From Okapia johnstoni (Eukaryota > Chordata > Mammalia > Artiodactyla > Giraffidae), in the NCBI GenBank assembly GCA_024291935.2, contig CM044311.1, forward strand, positions 30,694,001 through 30,758,000: 64,000 nt of DNA, read 5' to 3'. The notes beneath the pieces were generated by a model that worked only from the letters and a program-made list of their open reading frames with translations, searched no databases and was not told the origin of the DNA. Numbering within the stretch: position 1 is the stretch's first letter; the number at the start of each line of letters is the position of its first letter. This document shows positions 22,907 to 34,162 of the stretch, piece by piece. The translations under genes and the position numbers were made by a program.

Positions 22907-24303
22907 TCAGTTCAGTTCAGTTGCTCAGTCGTGCCCGACTCTTTGCGACCCCATGAATTGCAGCACGCCAGGCCTCTCTGTCCATCACCAGCTCCTGGAG
23001 TCTACACAAACCCATGTCCATCGAGTCGGTGATGCCATCCAACCATCTCATCCTCTGTCGTCCCCTTCTCCTCCTGCCCCCAATCCTACCCAGCATTAGG
23101 GTCTTTTCCAATGAGTCAACTCTTTGCATGAGGTGGCCAAAGTATTGGAGTTTCAGCTTCAACATCAGTCCTTCCAATGAACACCCAGGATTGATCTCTT
23201 TAAGATGGATTGATTGGATCTCCTTGCAGTCCAAGGGACTCTCAAGAGTCTTCTCCAACACCACAGTTCAAAAGCATCAATTCTGCAGTGCTCAACTTTC
23301 TTCACCATCCAACTCTCACATCCATACATGACCACTGGAAAAACCATAGTCTTGACTAGACGGACTTTTGTTGGCAAAGTAATGTCTCTGCTTTTAAATA
23401 TGCTAAGGAAGGTTGGCCATAACCTTCCTTCCAAGGAGTAAGCGTCTTTTAATTTCATGGCTGCAATCACCATCAGCAGTGATTTTGGAGCCCCCCAAAA
23501 TAAAGTCTGACACTGTTTCCACTGTTTCCCCATCTATTTCCCGTGAAGTGATGGGACCAGATGCCATGATCTTAGTTTTATGAACATTGAGCTTTAAGCC
23601 AACTTTTCACTCTCCTCTTTCACCTTCATCAAAAGGCTCTTTAGTTCTTCTTCACTTTCCGCCACAAGGGTGGTGTCATCCGCATATCTGAGGTTATTGA
23701 TATTTCTCCCAGCAATCTTGATTCCAGCTTGTGTTTCTTCCAGCCCAGTGTTTCTCATGATGTACCCTGCATATAAGTTAAATAAGCAGGGTAAGAATAT
23801 ACAGCCTTGACGTACTCCTTTTCCTATCTGGAACCAGTCTGTTGTTCCATGTCCAGTTCTAACTGTTGCTTCCTGACCTGCATACAGATTTCTCAAGAGA
23901 CAGGTCAGATGGTCTGGTATTCCCATCTCTTTCAGAATTTTCCACAGTTTATTGTGATCCACACAGTCAAAGGCTTTGGCATAGTCAATAAAGCAGAAAT
24001 AGATGTTTTTCTGGAACTCTCTTGCTTTTTCGATGATCCAGCGGATATTGGCAATTTGATCTCTGGTTCCTCTGCCTTTTCTAAAACCAGCTTGAACATC
24101 TGGAAGTTCACGGTTCACGTATTGCTGAAGCCTGGCTTGGAGAATTTTGAGCCATTACTTTACTAGCATGTGAGATGAGTGCAATTGTGCAGTAGTTTGA
24201 GCATTCTTTGGTATTGCCTTTCTTTGGGATTGGAACGAAAACTGGACCTTTTCCAGTCCTGTGGCCACTGCTGAGTTTTCCAAATTTGCTGGCACATTGA
24301 GTG
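22907..24303 (-). mobile_element. BovB LINE copy 3, about 1.4 kb, minus strand
   Basis: The best-preserved BovB here. 3' end at 22907 ('tcagttcagttcagttgctc'). The minus strand encodes a 174-residue run (23594-24118) holding RT motifs: 'GFRKGRGTRDQIANIRWI', 'FIDYAKAFDCVDH', 'GVRQGC' and 'YADDTTL' (Tyr codon at 23684-23686). A frame break at about 23594 separates it from the C-terminal frames at 23165-23533 and 22917-23264. The endonuclease half is missing. RTE-class elements mobilise themselves and the BovB-ended Bov SINEs; this copy cannot. Confidence 0.95.
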
Positions 24304-24784
24304 TATTTATATGTGGTTTATTTCTCTTTCCTCTTCTTTATCTTAAAATTTCTTCGAAACTTTATTCATCATATTTTTACTTGGTTCAGCTCCATTAAGG
24401 CTTTCCTGTATGTCTGAGACTAACCTGTTTAGTTATCTTTATGGTTTTCATTTCTCCCATTCTGGTCCTGACAGATAACCATCTGTTTTACTCTTTACTG
24501 ACTCTCTCTTAAAACAGAAACATACTGAACAGTCCTCCATGTCAAACATAGAAAAGTATGGATAAAGAGAAAAAATTATATAGAATTTCATTTATAAAGA
24601 TTATATTTAGTTTTAGTAAATAAAGGGGCTTCTTAAGGTGATGGTATTTAAAGATATTCTTAAATACTAAGTCTGTCATAACATAAATACTACTGTCATT
24701 GTGAATTCAAAAAATTGAAACCACTTTTTGTAGCTAAGGCGAACAATGTGTCATAATATCTTTTCCATAGTTTCTATTTATAAC
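24304..24784. other. unique DNA
   Basis: No repeat or frame recognised. Confidence 0.4.
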
Positions 24785-24985
24785 CCATACATTTCAATCA
24801 CTACAGCCCTGTAAGATAAGTTCTGCTACTGTTCCCGTTCTAAGGTGGAAAGTGAGCCAAAGAGATTAAATAACTTGCCTGAAGTCATACCTCTAAGTAG
24901 TAGTCACTGTTAATGTCAAAGTGTGCACTTAGTTGTCTCTAAACTCTTTTCCCTGACAACTGTTCTTACTGCCTCTCCACATAGT
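24785..24985 (-). repeat. MIR SINE fossil, minus strand
   Basis: 'gattaaataacttgcctgaa' near 24864 and the 'actgcctctc' end near 24968 match the reverse complement of MIR. Confidence 0.75.
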
Positions 24986-25269
24986 ACTTGCATTTATTAT
25001 TAACTAAATCTGTTAGCTTTATAAACTTTCCCAAATCTATTTTCAAAATTTGTTGTTTCTTTCTGGAGCATCTAAAGAGAAGTAGCATTAATTAGGAAAA
25101 TAAATGTAAATTGGAACTATATTGAGAGATTCTTGAATTCTAGACTGAAGACTTCTGACTTAATTTAATAAATGTACAGTGATTAATCATCAAAAGTTTT
25201 GAACCTGAAGTGACAATTTAGAGATATATGTTAATAAGTGTAGGATAAACTGACACAGGAATCACTGAT

Positions 25270-26790
25270 AAAATGTGTAATTTTTTGAAAGCTATTGTAG
25301 CTATATGGATGAGAAATCATGACGCCTGGACCCAGGAAGATGATAGTGCAATGAGAAGGACAAAAATTATCAGACTGATTTAGGTAGAATTTACAGGGTT
25401 TGTAAGCTGGAATAGTCACTGACCTTAGGATCAAAGGCAAGGGTGGAGAGAGATGACTTGATGACTGAGAAGAAGGAAAGATCATTAATGAAAACTGGAA
25501 GATAAAGGGGAAAATTGGATTTTGGTAGTATCTGAATTGGTACATGCTTGCTTGATATATTAATGGAAAACCAAGAGAAAGGTTGGAAAAATCAGAGGCA
25601 GAAATAAAACCTATGTAATCATCTAGTTTACAGAAGTTGACACCATATGAATAGATAGAATCATTAGGAATTGCTGTTCAGTTCCTCAGTCATGCCCAAC
25701 TCTTTGCAACCCTATAGATTGCAGCACACCAGGCTTTCCTGTCCAACCACCTTAAAAGAGTTTTCTCAAACTCATGTCCACTGAATTGGTGACGCCACCC
25801 AACCATCTCATCCTCTGTTGTCCCCTTCTCCTCCTACCTTCAATCTTTTCCAGCATCAGGGTCTTTTTCAATGACTCAGCTCTTCGCATTAGGTGACCAA
25901 AGTATTGGAGCTTCAGCTTTAGCATCAGTCCTTCCATTGAATATTCAGGGTTGATTCTCAAGAGTCTTCTCCAGTACCACATTTTGAAGGCATCAATTCT
26001 TTGGCGCTCAGCCTTTTTTATTGTCCAGATCTCACATCTGTACATGACTTCTGGAAAAATCATAACTTTGACTGTATAGACCTTTGTCATCAAAGTAATG
26101 TCTCTGCTTTTTAACACGCTGTCTAGGTTTGTCATAGCTTTTCTTCCAAGGAGCAAGTGTCTTTGGATTTCGTGGCTGCAGTCATTGTCCACAGTGATTT
26201 CGGAGCCCAAGAAAATAAATTCTGTCACTGTTTTCATTGTTTCCTCATCTATTGGCCATGAAGTGATGGGACCAGATGCCATGATCCTTGTTTTTTGAAT
26301 GTTGAATTTTAAACCAGCTTTTTCACTGTCTTTCAACTTCCTCAAGCGGCTCCTTAATTCGTTTTTGCTTTCTGCCGCTAGAGTAGTGTCATCTGCATTA
26401 AGAATGAAAGACAGAAAAAATAAGAGCAAGAGAGAGAAAGGCTGAGGAATTAGTCTGTGGTGACACTAACATTTATGTAGGAAGTACCAGGAGCAGGAGA
26501 GTGATCTAGGAAAGGAAAATTCCAAAAGCGCAAATAAAATTGAGAAATAATAAACAATGAAAGGGAAGAGACTTCCAAGAAGCTGAAAGTGGTCAAATTT
26601 CATATACCTCAGTGGTAACTGAGAAAAGGCTCTTTCCTTCAACCAAAGTCTATAAAGAAAGCCTTATGTTGGTGATCACTACTGAGGACCTTCAATAATG
26701 GTAGACACTGACCACTTAAATATGAATGAAATAGTAGCAGTGCCCAATAAAGCAAATATGTTTGTGGTGCTTATGTGGGCAGATTATTTG
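25270..26790 (-). repeat. L2 LINE fossil, minus strand, split by BovB
   Basis: Left part about 25270-25661 and right part about 26406-26790 read as antisense L2 ORF2 ('gatgacttgatgactgagaa' near 25452; 'gtggtcaaatttcat' near 26590). A BovB (25672-26395) sits between them. Strongly diverged, so limits are approximate. The 104-residue frame at 25231-25545 is chance. Confidence 0.5.
25672..26395 (-). mobile_element. BovB LINE copy 4 with long open C-terminal frame
   Basis: Minus-strand BovB truncated just before the catalytic Tyr: the frame reads 'NADDTTLAAESKNEL' onward. It stays open for 225 residues (25752-26429), the longest frame in the window, but its first ten or so codons including ATG come from flanking DNA. 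It covers the palm/thumb end and C-terminal domain only, so no active enzyme is expected. TSD 'cattaggaat' (25662-25671) versus 'cattaagaat' (26396-26405). Confidence 0.93.
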
Positions 26791-27176
26791 GGTACTGTCA
26801 GAGACTGGGTGCAAGAAATAATACCTTTAGACTATTTGTTCGTACATATAAAATCTCTAAATTAAAATTTAGGGTTCATAATAAAATTGTATTGTGTTCA
26901 AACATCTTTAAAATTATAATAGAAGTCGGTAGGTAAATATGATCTGGTATATAGTATTTACCTTACATATAATATTCAAAAAGCATATAGCATCATAGAA
27001 TAAGAGTAAAATGTACTTTTTTCATTTTATGAATTTATTCTTCTTTATCTCTGGTGACAAATCTTATGGATCTTGTAAGATCCACAGATGCTTAAATTAA
27101 AAAAAAAAAGATTTCGAATCAATGCAAATACATTTTTTTTTAAATTTCTTTTTAGAAATAAACTACATTATTTTAA
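26791..27176. other. unique DNA with a small palindrome
   Basis: 'tggatcttgtaagatcca' at about 27068-27085 is an 18-base hairpin (8-bp arms). Otherwise A/T runs only. Confidence 0.5.
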
Positions 27177-27366
27177 GGGACTTCCCTGGTAGTTCATCTA
27201 CCATCACTTCTACCTCCACCTGCAATGCAGGATACCCCAGTTAGATCCCTGGGTTTGGAATATCTGCTGGAGAAGGGAACGGCTACCCACTCCAGTATTC
27301 TTGCCTGAGAATTCCAAGGGCTGTATGTATAGTACAGGGGGTTACAAAGAGTTGGACATGATTGAG
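27177..27366 (+). mobile_element. Bov-tA SINE with tRNA head
   Basis: Starts 'gggacttccctggtag' and holds a degenerate B box 'gttagatccct' near 27240, then the Bov-A body. The central part is shortened and diverged. Confidence 0.9.
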
Positions 27367-27667
27367 GTTTTTAAAAGTTCATCACTTTTAAAATCTTTCA
27401 GTATTTTAAAGTATTTCAGTTTTTAAAGTATTTAAAGCTATATCACTCTGGTCTGCTCCATAGATCAGAATGAATTTTGGTTCAGAAATATATGACATCT
27501 TATTTTGGTCAACTGTTATTTAATTTTATTATCTAAAGTTTTCTAGTTCAAGACTGAGAATCTGACCAAAATCAGGAAACAAAATTACAAACTTACTAAT
27601 CTCCACATGTAGAACAGAAACAAGTGTTAGACTTCCTCAATATATAAGCAATTATTTGCTGCCATCT
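27367..27667. other. unique AT-rich DNA
   Basis: Contains direct 'ttttaaagtattt' motifs near 27405-27432. No gene. Confidence 0.4.
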
Positions 27668-27685
27668 TATATATATATATAATAT
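27668..27685. repeat. (AT)n microsatellite
   Basis: About eight AT units, slightly interrupted. Confidence 0.9.
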
Positions 27686-27721
27686 GGCATTCTTGGCTTA
27701 CACTTGCCTAAAGAAATTCTT

Positions 27722-28000
27722 GCTGCTGCTGCTGCTGCTAAGTCGCGTCAGTCGTGTCCGACTCTGTGCGACCCCATAGACGGCAGCCCACCAGGCTCCC
27801 CTGTCCCTGGGATTCTCCAGGCACGAATACTGAATTGAGTTGCCATTTCCTTCTCCAATGCATGAAAGTGAAAACTGAAGGTGACGTCGCTCAGTCGTGT
27901 CCGACTCTTTGTGACCCCATGGGCTGCAGCCTACCAGGCTCCTCCGTCCATGGGGTTTCCCAGGCAAGAGTACTGGAGTGGGGTGCCATTGCCTTCTCTG
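27722..28000 (-). mobile_element. Bov-A2 SINE, full length, minus strand
   Basis: Two Bov-A units in antisense joined by the 'catgaaagtgaaaactgaag' linker, with the (GCT)n tail at 27722-27739. Perfect 12-bp TSD 'aaagaaattctt' at 27710-27721 and 28001-28012. Low divergence suggests a comparatively recent insertion. Confidence 0.97.
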
Positions 28001-28012
28001 AAAGAAATTCTT

Positions 28013-28455
28013 ACTGCCTTAAAAAATGCATTAACAAAACACAGAGAACAACGTTTAATATTGTTTGGACTTTTGCTTTTGTAATGCTTCAATGCTGTCA
28101 CTATGGATATTGATGTCCATTGGACCTACCATTTTGATGAATTAAAACTATGTTAATTTTAGACCTTATCTTAAAATTTGTTATATTGTTTGACTAATTT
28201 TGGGGGAGGAATGGATTTTTTAAATTAAACTTATGAATTTATTAGTTACAGATACACTTCTCCTAAAATAGGAGTGTCATAGTCCAAGGGAAGGTAGGAG
28301 AATCTATTTGAAACTGTTGAATATATGAATTCTAGATAAAAATACACTTTATATTATTAGACATTTATTTATCCCAAGGAAAATTTTTAAACATATACAC
28401 AATTATTGAACATAGTATAGTGATCTGACATATAACCATGCTGATATTTTGCTAC
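28013..28455. other. unique AT-rich DNA
   Basis: No recognised feature. Confidence 0.4.
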
Positions 28456-28499
28456 TACATATGTACATGTATATATGTGTGTATATATATATATATATA
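28456..28499. repeat. (AT/GT)n mixed microsatellite
   Basis: Alternating purine-pyrimidine 'tgtatatatgtgtgtatata' type tract ending in pure AT. Confidence 0.9.
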
Positions 28500-29589
28500 G
28501 GACTGTTTTGTCTCATGATTATATTTTATTATCAACACATTTAAATACATTGCTATTTTGTTTTCTTTAGTACTTTGCAGAAATATCTTGAAAATAGGAA
28601 GGCTACTCATAGTAAGAGCAAACTTTATTTTTTTGGAATGTACAGTTTGAAGTTGAGCTGGAACAGAAATGCTTGCCCTGTTCTCTCTATTGCTACTGTT
28701 GTTCAGACACCATGCTGATATTAGATGTGCTTGAATGTTGATATAAATTTGGATAACTTGGGTATCTGCCAATAATTCCAAGATAATTCATTCTTATGTA
28801 TTTAGGGTATTTTAGCTCTGTATTAACATATCATAGTATGTGGCTACTTACTATATGTATTCCTTTTATTTCAAAATTATTTTCATGATTACTAAGTATA
28901 GAATATCCCTTAGAAATACTGAAAATGAAAGGCCTTTCTTAAAACTGCCTTTTGCATAATGAAAATTCAGAGAGCTTTAATATTTATTAACTGCCTTTAG
29001 GTGTAGATTTTAAGTGTCCTTTTTCATCCTTAGCAATAGGCTTCAAAACTCCCAGTCACTTGCTAATAACTCTTCACTTCTCCGGAGATTGGATTGCTGT
29101 AGGCAAGTTTACTTAATAAACGTGCAAAAACGAAAGCTAAATTAAGCAAAAGCCTCGTACTATCATTTTTAGTTATTATTTCCTATTATTAATGCAAATG
29201 TATTTTATTTTTTCACATAATGTGTGGGTATGTACAAATAAATATATATATCTAACAAGATTTATGTTTGAATAAATCATAGATTTAAAAAATTGTAAAT
29301 GATTTATATGAAAATATTGGCATCAGGAAAAATCTAATCAAAAATAGGCAGGAAAAAGTCACATTTTAAATTAGTGCAGCATCAAGATAATGAGAATTAA
29401 TACCATTAAAAGGAATGCATTGACACTCCTCTGTTGTTATCAGTATCTAGTGTTCTTTTATTCTATACGTAAGTATAGAATCTAGTTGCTTTCCATAAAA
29501 ACACAAATAATCAAATACAAACAAAACTGGAAAATGCGATTATTAAGGAAATATATGTGAATTTAAGAAGGTCTTAAACAACTGCTAAA
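28500..29589. other. unique AT-rich DNA
   Basis: The 108-residue minus-strand frame at 28455-28781 is partly the microsatellite and shows no domain. Confidence 0.4.
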
Positions 29590-30065
29590 AAGTTGAGTAA
29601 ATTGTCTCTTAACAAGTTGCAATCTTGAGTGTACTCTATTAAGAAGATACTTTCATGAACAGGAGCCCATTTGTAATTAGATAAGGAAAACTGACAGCAA
29701 CAGTGAGTTAGTGGCTCCCATGGAATGACAGGTATTGACTGAATACTGGCTGTGTTTGAGATGGTGAGGGAGTCGATAAAAGCATCAGGGCTTTCTTGAA
29801 ATACCACTGCCAGCAATGCTTTAATTTGCTGCCTGGAAAAGAGCCACAGACATTCATCCCCCATGTTTAGTGTTGATGAGGTCTAACACTTACATTTAAT
29901 CTTCTGTTTACCATTAAAAACACTTGTAAGTGGTATAAGGCACCACAGAGAGGAAAGAGAACAGGGAGCATATTTTGTATAAACTCCACGATGCAGCCAA
30001 GGTCTGGAAAAATAAACCTCATTTGAATCAACAAACCAAGTGTGGAAAGAACAGTTTAGCAACAA
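29590..30065. other. repeat-free block
   Basis: Unique sequence with balanced composition, including 'gagtcgataaaagcatcagg' near 29770. Frames at 29574-29864 and 29883-30068 (minus) carry no domain I recognise. Candidate conserved non-coding sequence, untested. Confidence 0.25.
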
Positions 30066-30198
30066 CACAAGAAAAGATCAGTTGAGAAGAAAAGTGTTGG
30101 ATGATTTGGGGAAGCGATAAATAGAAAATGTTTCTAAACTAACTGTTGTTGTTTTTTTAGTCCAACACTTAAAATTATATACTGAGAGAAAATGCTTA

Positions 30199-30406
30199 TT
30201 GTGTTGTCTGACTAAGTGTTGTCCGACTCTTTGCAGCCCCGTGAACTGTAGCCTGCCAGGCTTCTCTGTCCATGGGATTATTCAGGCAAGAATTCTGGAG
30301 TGGGTTACCATTTCCTTCTCCAGGGGGTCTGTCCCACCCAGAGATCAAACCTGTGTCTCCTTCATTGGCAGGCAGATTCTTTACTGCTGAACCACATGGA
30401 AAGTCC
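30199..30406 (-). mobile_element. Bov-tA SINE, near full length, minus strand
   Basis: Antisense Bov-A body then tRNA head ('gagatcaaacctgtgtctcc' near 30341; end 'ccacatggaaagtcc'). Confidence 0.92.
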
Positions 30407-30609
30407 AAACTACCTATCGGAATCATTAATATATTTTTCTCTATACTATATCAGTTGAATAAAAGAAAATGCTTTGAAGGTTATAAGCACATTAGGGGTA
30501 TATTATCTCTGTAGAATTGAAGATCTTATGTCATACTTCTGCTTAAAAGCAAATTTTCTTAAATACTTCCCAGGTATTTTTGAAACTTGTTACAAAAAAG
30601 GTGAGAGAG

Positions 30610-30611
<2 letters not shown>

Positions 30612-30658
<47 letters not shown>

Positions 30659-30681
30659 GGTGGTGTGTGTGTGTGTGTGTG
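30612..30681 (+). repeat. (TG)n-(GGTG)n-(TG)n compound microsatellite
   Basis: About 19 TG units, three GGTG units and about nine further TG units. Alternating purine-pyrimidine, so prone to length change and Z-DNA. Confidence 0.97.
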
Positions 30682-31464
30682 GTATACAGTATATGGAGAA
30701 ATAAATTCTTTGATAAAATTTTAATGTATAGTTTTATGTGTGCCATTTGCTTTGGCCTGTGATAGCCACACAGAAATCCACAGAAGCACTTTGATTTTAA
30801 TATTGACCTTTAGAACTCTCAAGTAAAATAATTATTGGGAAGTGTTATTTTTGGTCCGGATTCTATTGCATTGCACTTACCTTGCTGCGAGAACTCAGTA
30901 TACACCATTATAAAATTTCAACATACTATTTTACTACAAATTCAAATAATCCACTACATGTTACCTTCAAGGTCTGATTAAATAAGGGTAGCATTTAGAA
31001 ATACAGTGCTAGATTATTTAAGTCTCACTTGGTTGCCAATGTCTAATGTTGCCCACCTGTTGTAATAAATGAACTGCCAAAGATAAACTGATACACTTTT
31101 GGTTAGGCCAGGAACAGTGTAGGATTTTGTAGTGAATCCACACTATGCTCCAGTTAGGCTCAATTAGATGATCTACCAAGATTATCTGACATGCTGAGGA
31201 GCTAGTGACTATTTTAGGGGATGAGATATGGCTCGTGTTTCCAAGAGAAGCTCATAAAAGGGGCTCTTTCCTAATTTCCATATACCTTCCAGAGTGATGT
31301 GTATATTTCTTCGGGGAGGGATTCATCTGTGCTTGAGAACATAGGTCTGAATTTATTCACGTAGGATTGTTCTGTCGCAATAAGCATTTTCTCTCGGTAT
31401 ATAATTTTAAGCATGAGGAATGAAAAAAAAGTCAAGACATAAGTGTAATATTTAGCTAATATTG
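30682..31464. other. unique DNA
   Basis: Repeat-free, with a few CpGs ('ggtccggattc' near 30854, 'ttgctgcgagaac' near 30882). No gene. Confidence 0.4.
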
Positions 31465-31472
31465 TCTCACAT

Positions 31473-31759
31473 TTCAGAGAAGGCAATGGCAACCCACTCC
31501 AGTACTCTTGCCTGGAAAATCCTATGGACGGAGCAGCCTGGTGGGCTGCAGTCCATGGAGTCGCTGAGTTGGACATGACTGAGCGACTTCACTTTCACTT
31601 TTCCCTTTCATGCACCGGAGAAGGAAATGGCAACCCACTCCAGTGTTCTTGCCTGGAGAATCCCAGGGACGGCGGAGCCTGGTGGGCTGCCGTCTATGGG
31701 GTCGCACAGAGTCAGACGCAACTGAAGCAACTAAGCAGCAGCAGCAGCAGCAGCAGCAG
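31473..31759 (+). mobile_element. Bov-A2 SINE, full length
   Basis: Two Bov-A units in sense with an (AGC)n tail of about eight units (31734-31759). TSD 'tctcacat' at 31465-31472 and 31760-31767. Little diverged, so likely young. Confidence 0.97.
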
Positions 31760-31767
31760 TCTCACAT

Positions 31768-32472
31768 ATGCCTAGGTTCCGTAAGGAAGATGTATAAAGT
31801 ATATCTCTCTTTCTAAAGTTTTTTCAGATATTAAATAGGAAACAGAATAAAACTTAACCAAGTCATTGAGACTATAAACTGTTCAGATTGAAAATGAATT
31901 ATTGAGTACTGTAACTAATAAGAATCATGCACAAATATGATGGTTTCAGAATGTTTTAATAATGTTTATTCTTATTCTGGTATACATAAATTATCAAACA
32001 TTTAATTAGAATGAAAGTATTTTAAAATGTAAGGTCACACATAAGGTGGTTAACAGTTTTGTCATAAGCACAATAAACTTGATTAAATTAATCATTTCTT
32101 AAGTAAGGAGAACTGTTAGCACTTCTCTTCTTGGTACAATGTTTGATTTTCATTAAGATAGCCTTGAATGCTTTATGAACCACAAACATTAGTATAGTTT
32201 TAGCTGTATGTATCCTACTGTTATGAAAATTGTCAGTTACCTTCTGATTCTTAATAAATGTTTATTTCATCCATAGGGTTTTATTTTATTCCTTTGAAAA
32301 TACTTAATTATATTTGGCATCTTTTACAATCATCCTTAATAAGGATAATTGAGATGAAAGTACCATCTATCAAGAAATTTCCAAAAGCTAAGACCAAATA
32401 TGTGGGCAATTCATACTGGTATCATACACAGTAATAACAGTGTATAGTTATGTGGTGGGAAGAGCCAGATCA
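31768..32472. other. unique AT-rich DNA
   Basis: No repeat or gene recognised. Confidence 0.4.
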
Positions 32473-33000
32473 CTCATTCATTCATTCATCTGTTCAGCAA
32501 ACTGGTGGAGGGCTGATAGAGTACCAGCTTTGTACTTGGTGTTGGGACAACCAAGATCTACACAATCCTCATCATAAAGGAGTCCCTAGTCCGGGGGAGA
32601 GAAAGACATGCAAATAAATTGTTGTAATATGGTGGATGGAGTACAGCGTGATCAGCACAGTAATAGAGGTATGTACAAGCAGGAAAAATAATTCTGAAGG
32701 AGGGAGTGATGAATTCTGTCTGAGGTGGGGTAGGGGAGGGATTGAATTTGAGCCCAATCTTTTGAATAATTCATGAGAGACCAACGGTCCATCCTCCTAA
32801 ATTAAGTAGTTTAGCCAAAGAGAGCTGCCAGCATATCGAACAGCTGATGAGAAGTCAGACCTTAGAGTGAGCAAGCCTCAATGAATAGTGAACTGACAGA
32901 AGCAGGGCTGGGTGCCATTTGTAGCTTTATCCCTGAAACTACAGAGAGTTGGTGTACTTCTCACTATCTCCCAAAAGAGGCAGTTCCGCAGAGGAAGGAA
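32473..33000 (-). repeat. L2 LINE fossil, minus strand
   Basis: Starts with the CATT-repeat signature of the L2 3' end ('cattcattcattcatctg' near 32474). Then comes a diverged order of antisense blocks: 'ggagtccctagtccggggga' near 32579, 'acagcgtgatcagcac' near 32643, 'tttgagcccaatctttt' near 32747. Confidence 0.65.
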
Positions 33001-33054
33001 ATTTTTAAAAAGATATTAATGAAGAATGTCTGAAGATGCATGTGACCATGCTGT

Positions 33055-33282
33055 GGGCTTCTCAGGTGGCATTAGTGGTAAAGAACCTACCTGCCAGTAC
33101 AGGAGACATAAGAGAAGCAGGTTCGAACCCTGGGTCAGAAGATTCCCTGGAGGAGGGCATGGCAACCCACTCAAATAGTCTTGCCTGAAGAATCCCGTGG
33201 ACAGAGAAGCCTGGCATGCTACAGTTCATAGGGTCACACAGAGTCGGAAAAGACTGAAGTGACTTAGCATGCACGCATGTAC
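33055..33282 (+). mobile_element. Bov-tA SINE, full length
   Basis: tRNA head 'gggcttctcaggtggc' with B box 'ggttcgaaccc' near 33120, then the Bov-A body and an ATGC/CACG-type tail. Perfect 10-bp TSD 'accatgctgt' at 33045-33054 and 33283-33292. Confidence 0.96.
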
Positions 33283-33292
33283 ACCATGCTGT

Positions 33293-33599
33293 AAATTACA
33301 TTATCTGCAACCTCCTGAATATAAGCACTTTTCATCAAATATGAGTCACCAAATCAATCGTTGACTGAAAATGTTACTGTATTATTTCTGAATGTTCTGC
33401 AAGTTGTTCTTCCTATCTTAGGGGATAGAAGGAATAAACCAACATGAAACTTAAAATTAAAAAAAAGAAGTTTCTTTGATCTTGCTTCATTCCCTAAGTT
33501 GTTATCATCTGCTTAATCAAATTCCAAATTGTTCCTGTGAATCTGTATTTCACCAATGCCGACTGATTATTTATTGTTACTAACCCATTACGCGTTTTC
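33293..33599. other. unique DNA
   Basis: Nothing recognised. Confidence 0.4.
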
Positions 33600-33641
33600 A
33601 AAAACCAAACCAAACCAAAAACCAACCAAACAAAAAAACCT
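33600..33641 (+). repeat. (CCAAA)n simple repeat
   Basis: A- and C-only tract of variable CCAAA/CCAAAAA units. Confidence 0.85.
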
Positions 33642-33777
33642 CGTTTGTTCTGTCAAAGCTGAATGTTCTTCCTTTTAACTTTCTCCTCTAAATCTTTAAG
33701 AATTCCAGGAGACTGAGAGTTCACTCTTGTCTAGTGTTGCCACAAGGATTACTTCCTTAACTAGACACAGTAATTGT

Positions 33778-34162
33778 TATCATGGGAGGAAAGTTCCCCC
33801 CAAATTTATATGCTAAAGTCTCACCTCTAAAGACCTCTGAATGTAAAACTGTATTTGGAGATAGAATCTTTACAGAGGTGGTTAAACTAAAATTAGGTCA
33901 TTAGAGTGGGCCTAATCCACCATGAAGGATGTCCTTCTAGAGAGGAGATTAGGACACAGACATATATACACAGGGAACATCATAGGAGAAACAGGGAAAA
34001 GATGGTCATCTTCAAGCTAAGGAGAGAGGCCTGAGAAGGAACCAACACTGCTGACATCTTGATCTTAGACTTCTAGCCTCCAGAATTGTGAGAAAATAAT
34101 AGATTTCTGTTAAACCCCTCAAAACGTGGCATTTTATTATTGGCAGCCTTGCAAACGAATGT
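33778..34162 (+). repeat. ancient MER-class interspersed repeat (family A)
   Basis: Ordered blocks of a widespread mammalian repeat: 'tatatgctaaagtctcacct' near 33809, 'ctgtatttggagatagaatc' near 33849, 'gagtgggcctaatccacc' near 33904, 'cttctagcctccagaattgt' near 34070. A second copy in the opposite orientation is at 58645-59312. Family name not certain. Confidence 0.6.

Noticed and set aside
23807..24166. 119-codon plus-strand frame
   Set aside because: Antisense shadow of the BovB reverse transcriptase.
20248..24303. CRISPR-like or satellite array
   Set aside because: Repeated blocks are separate BovB LINE copies with different ends, without regular spacers.
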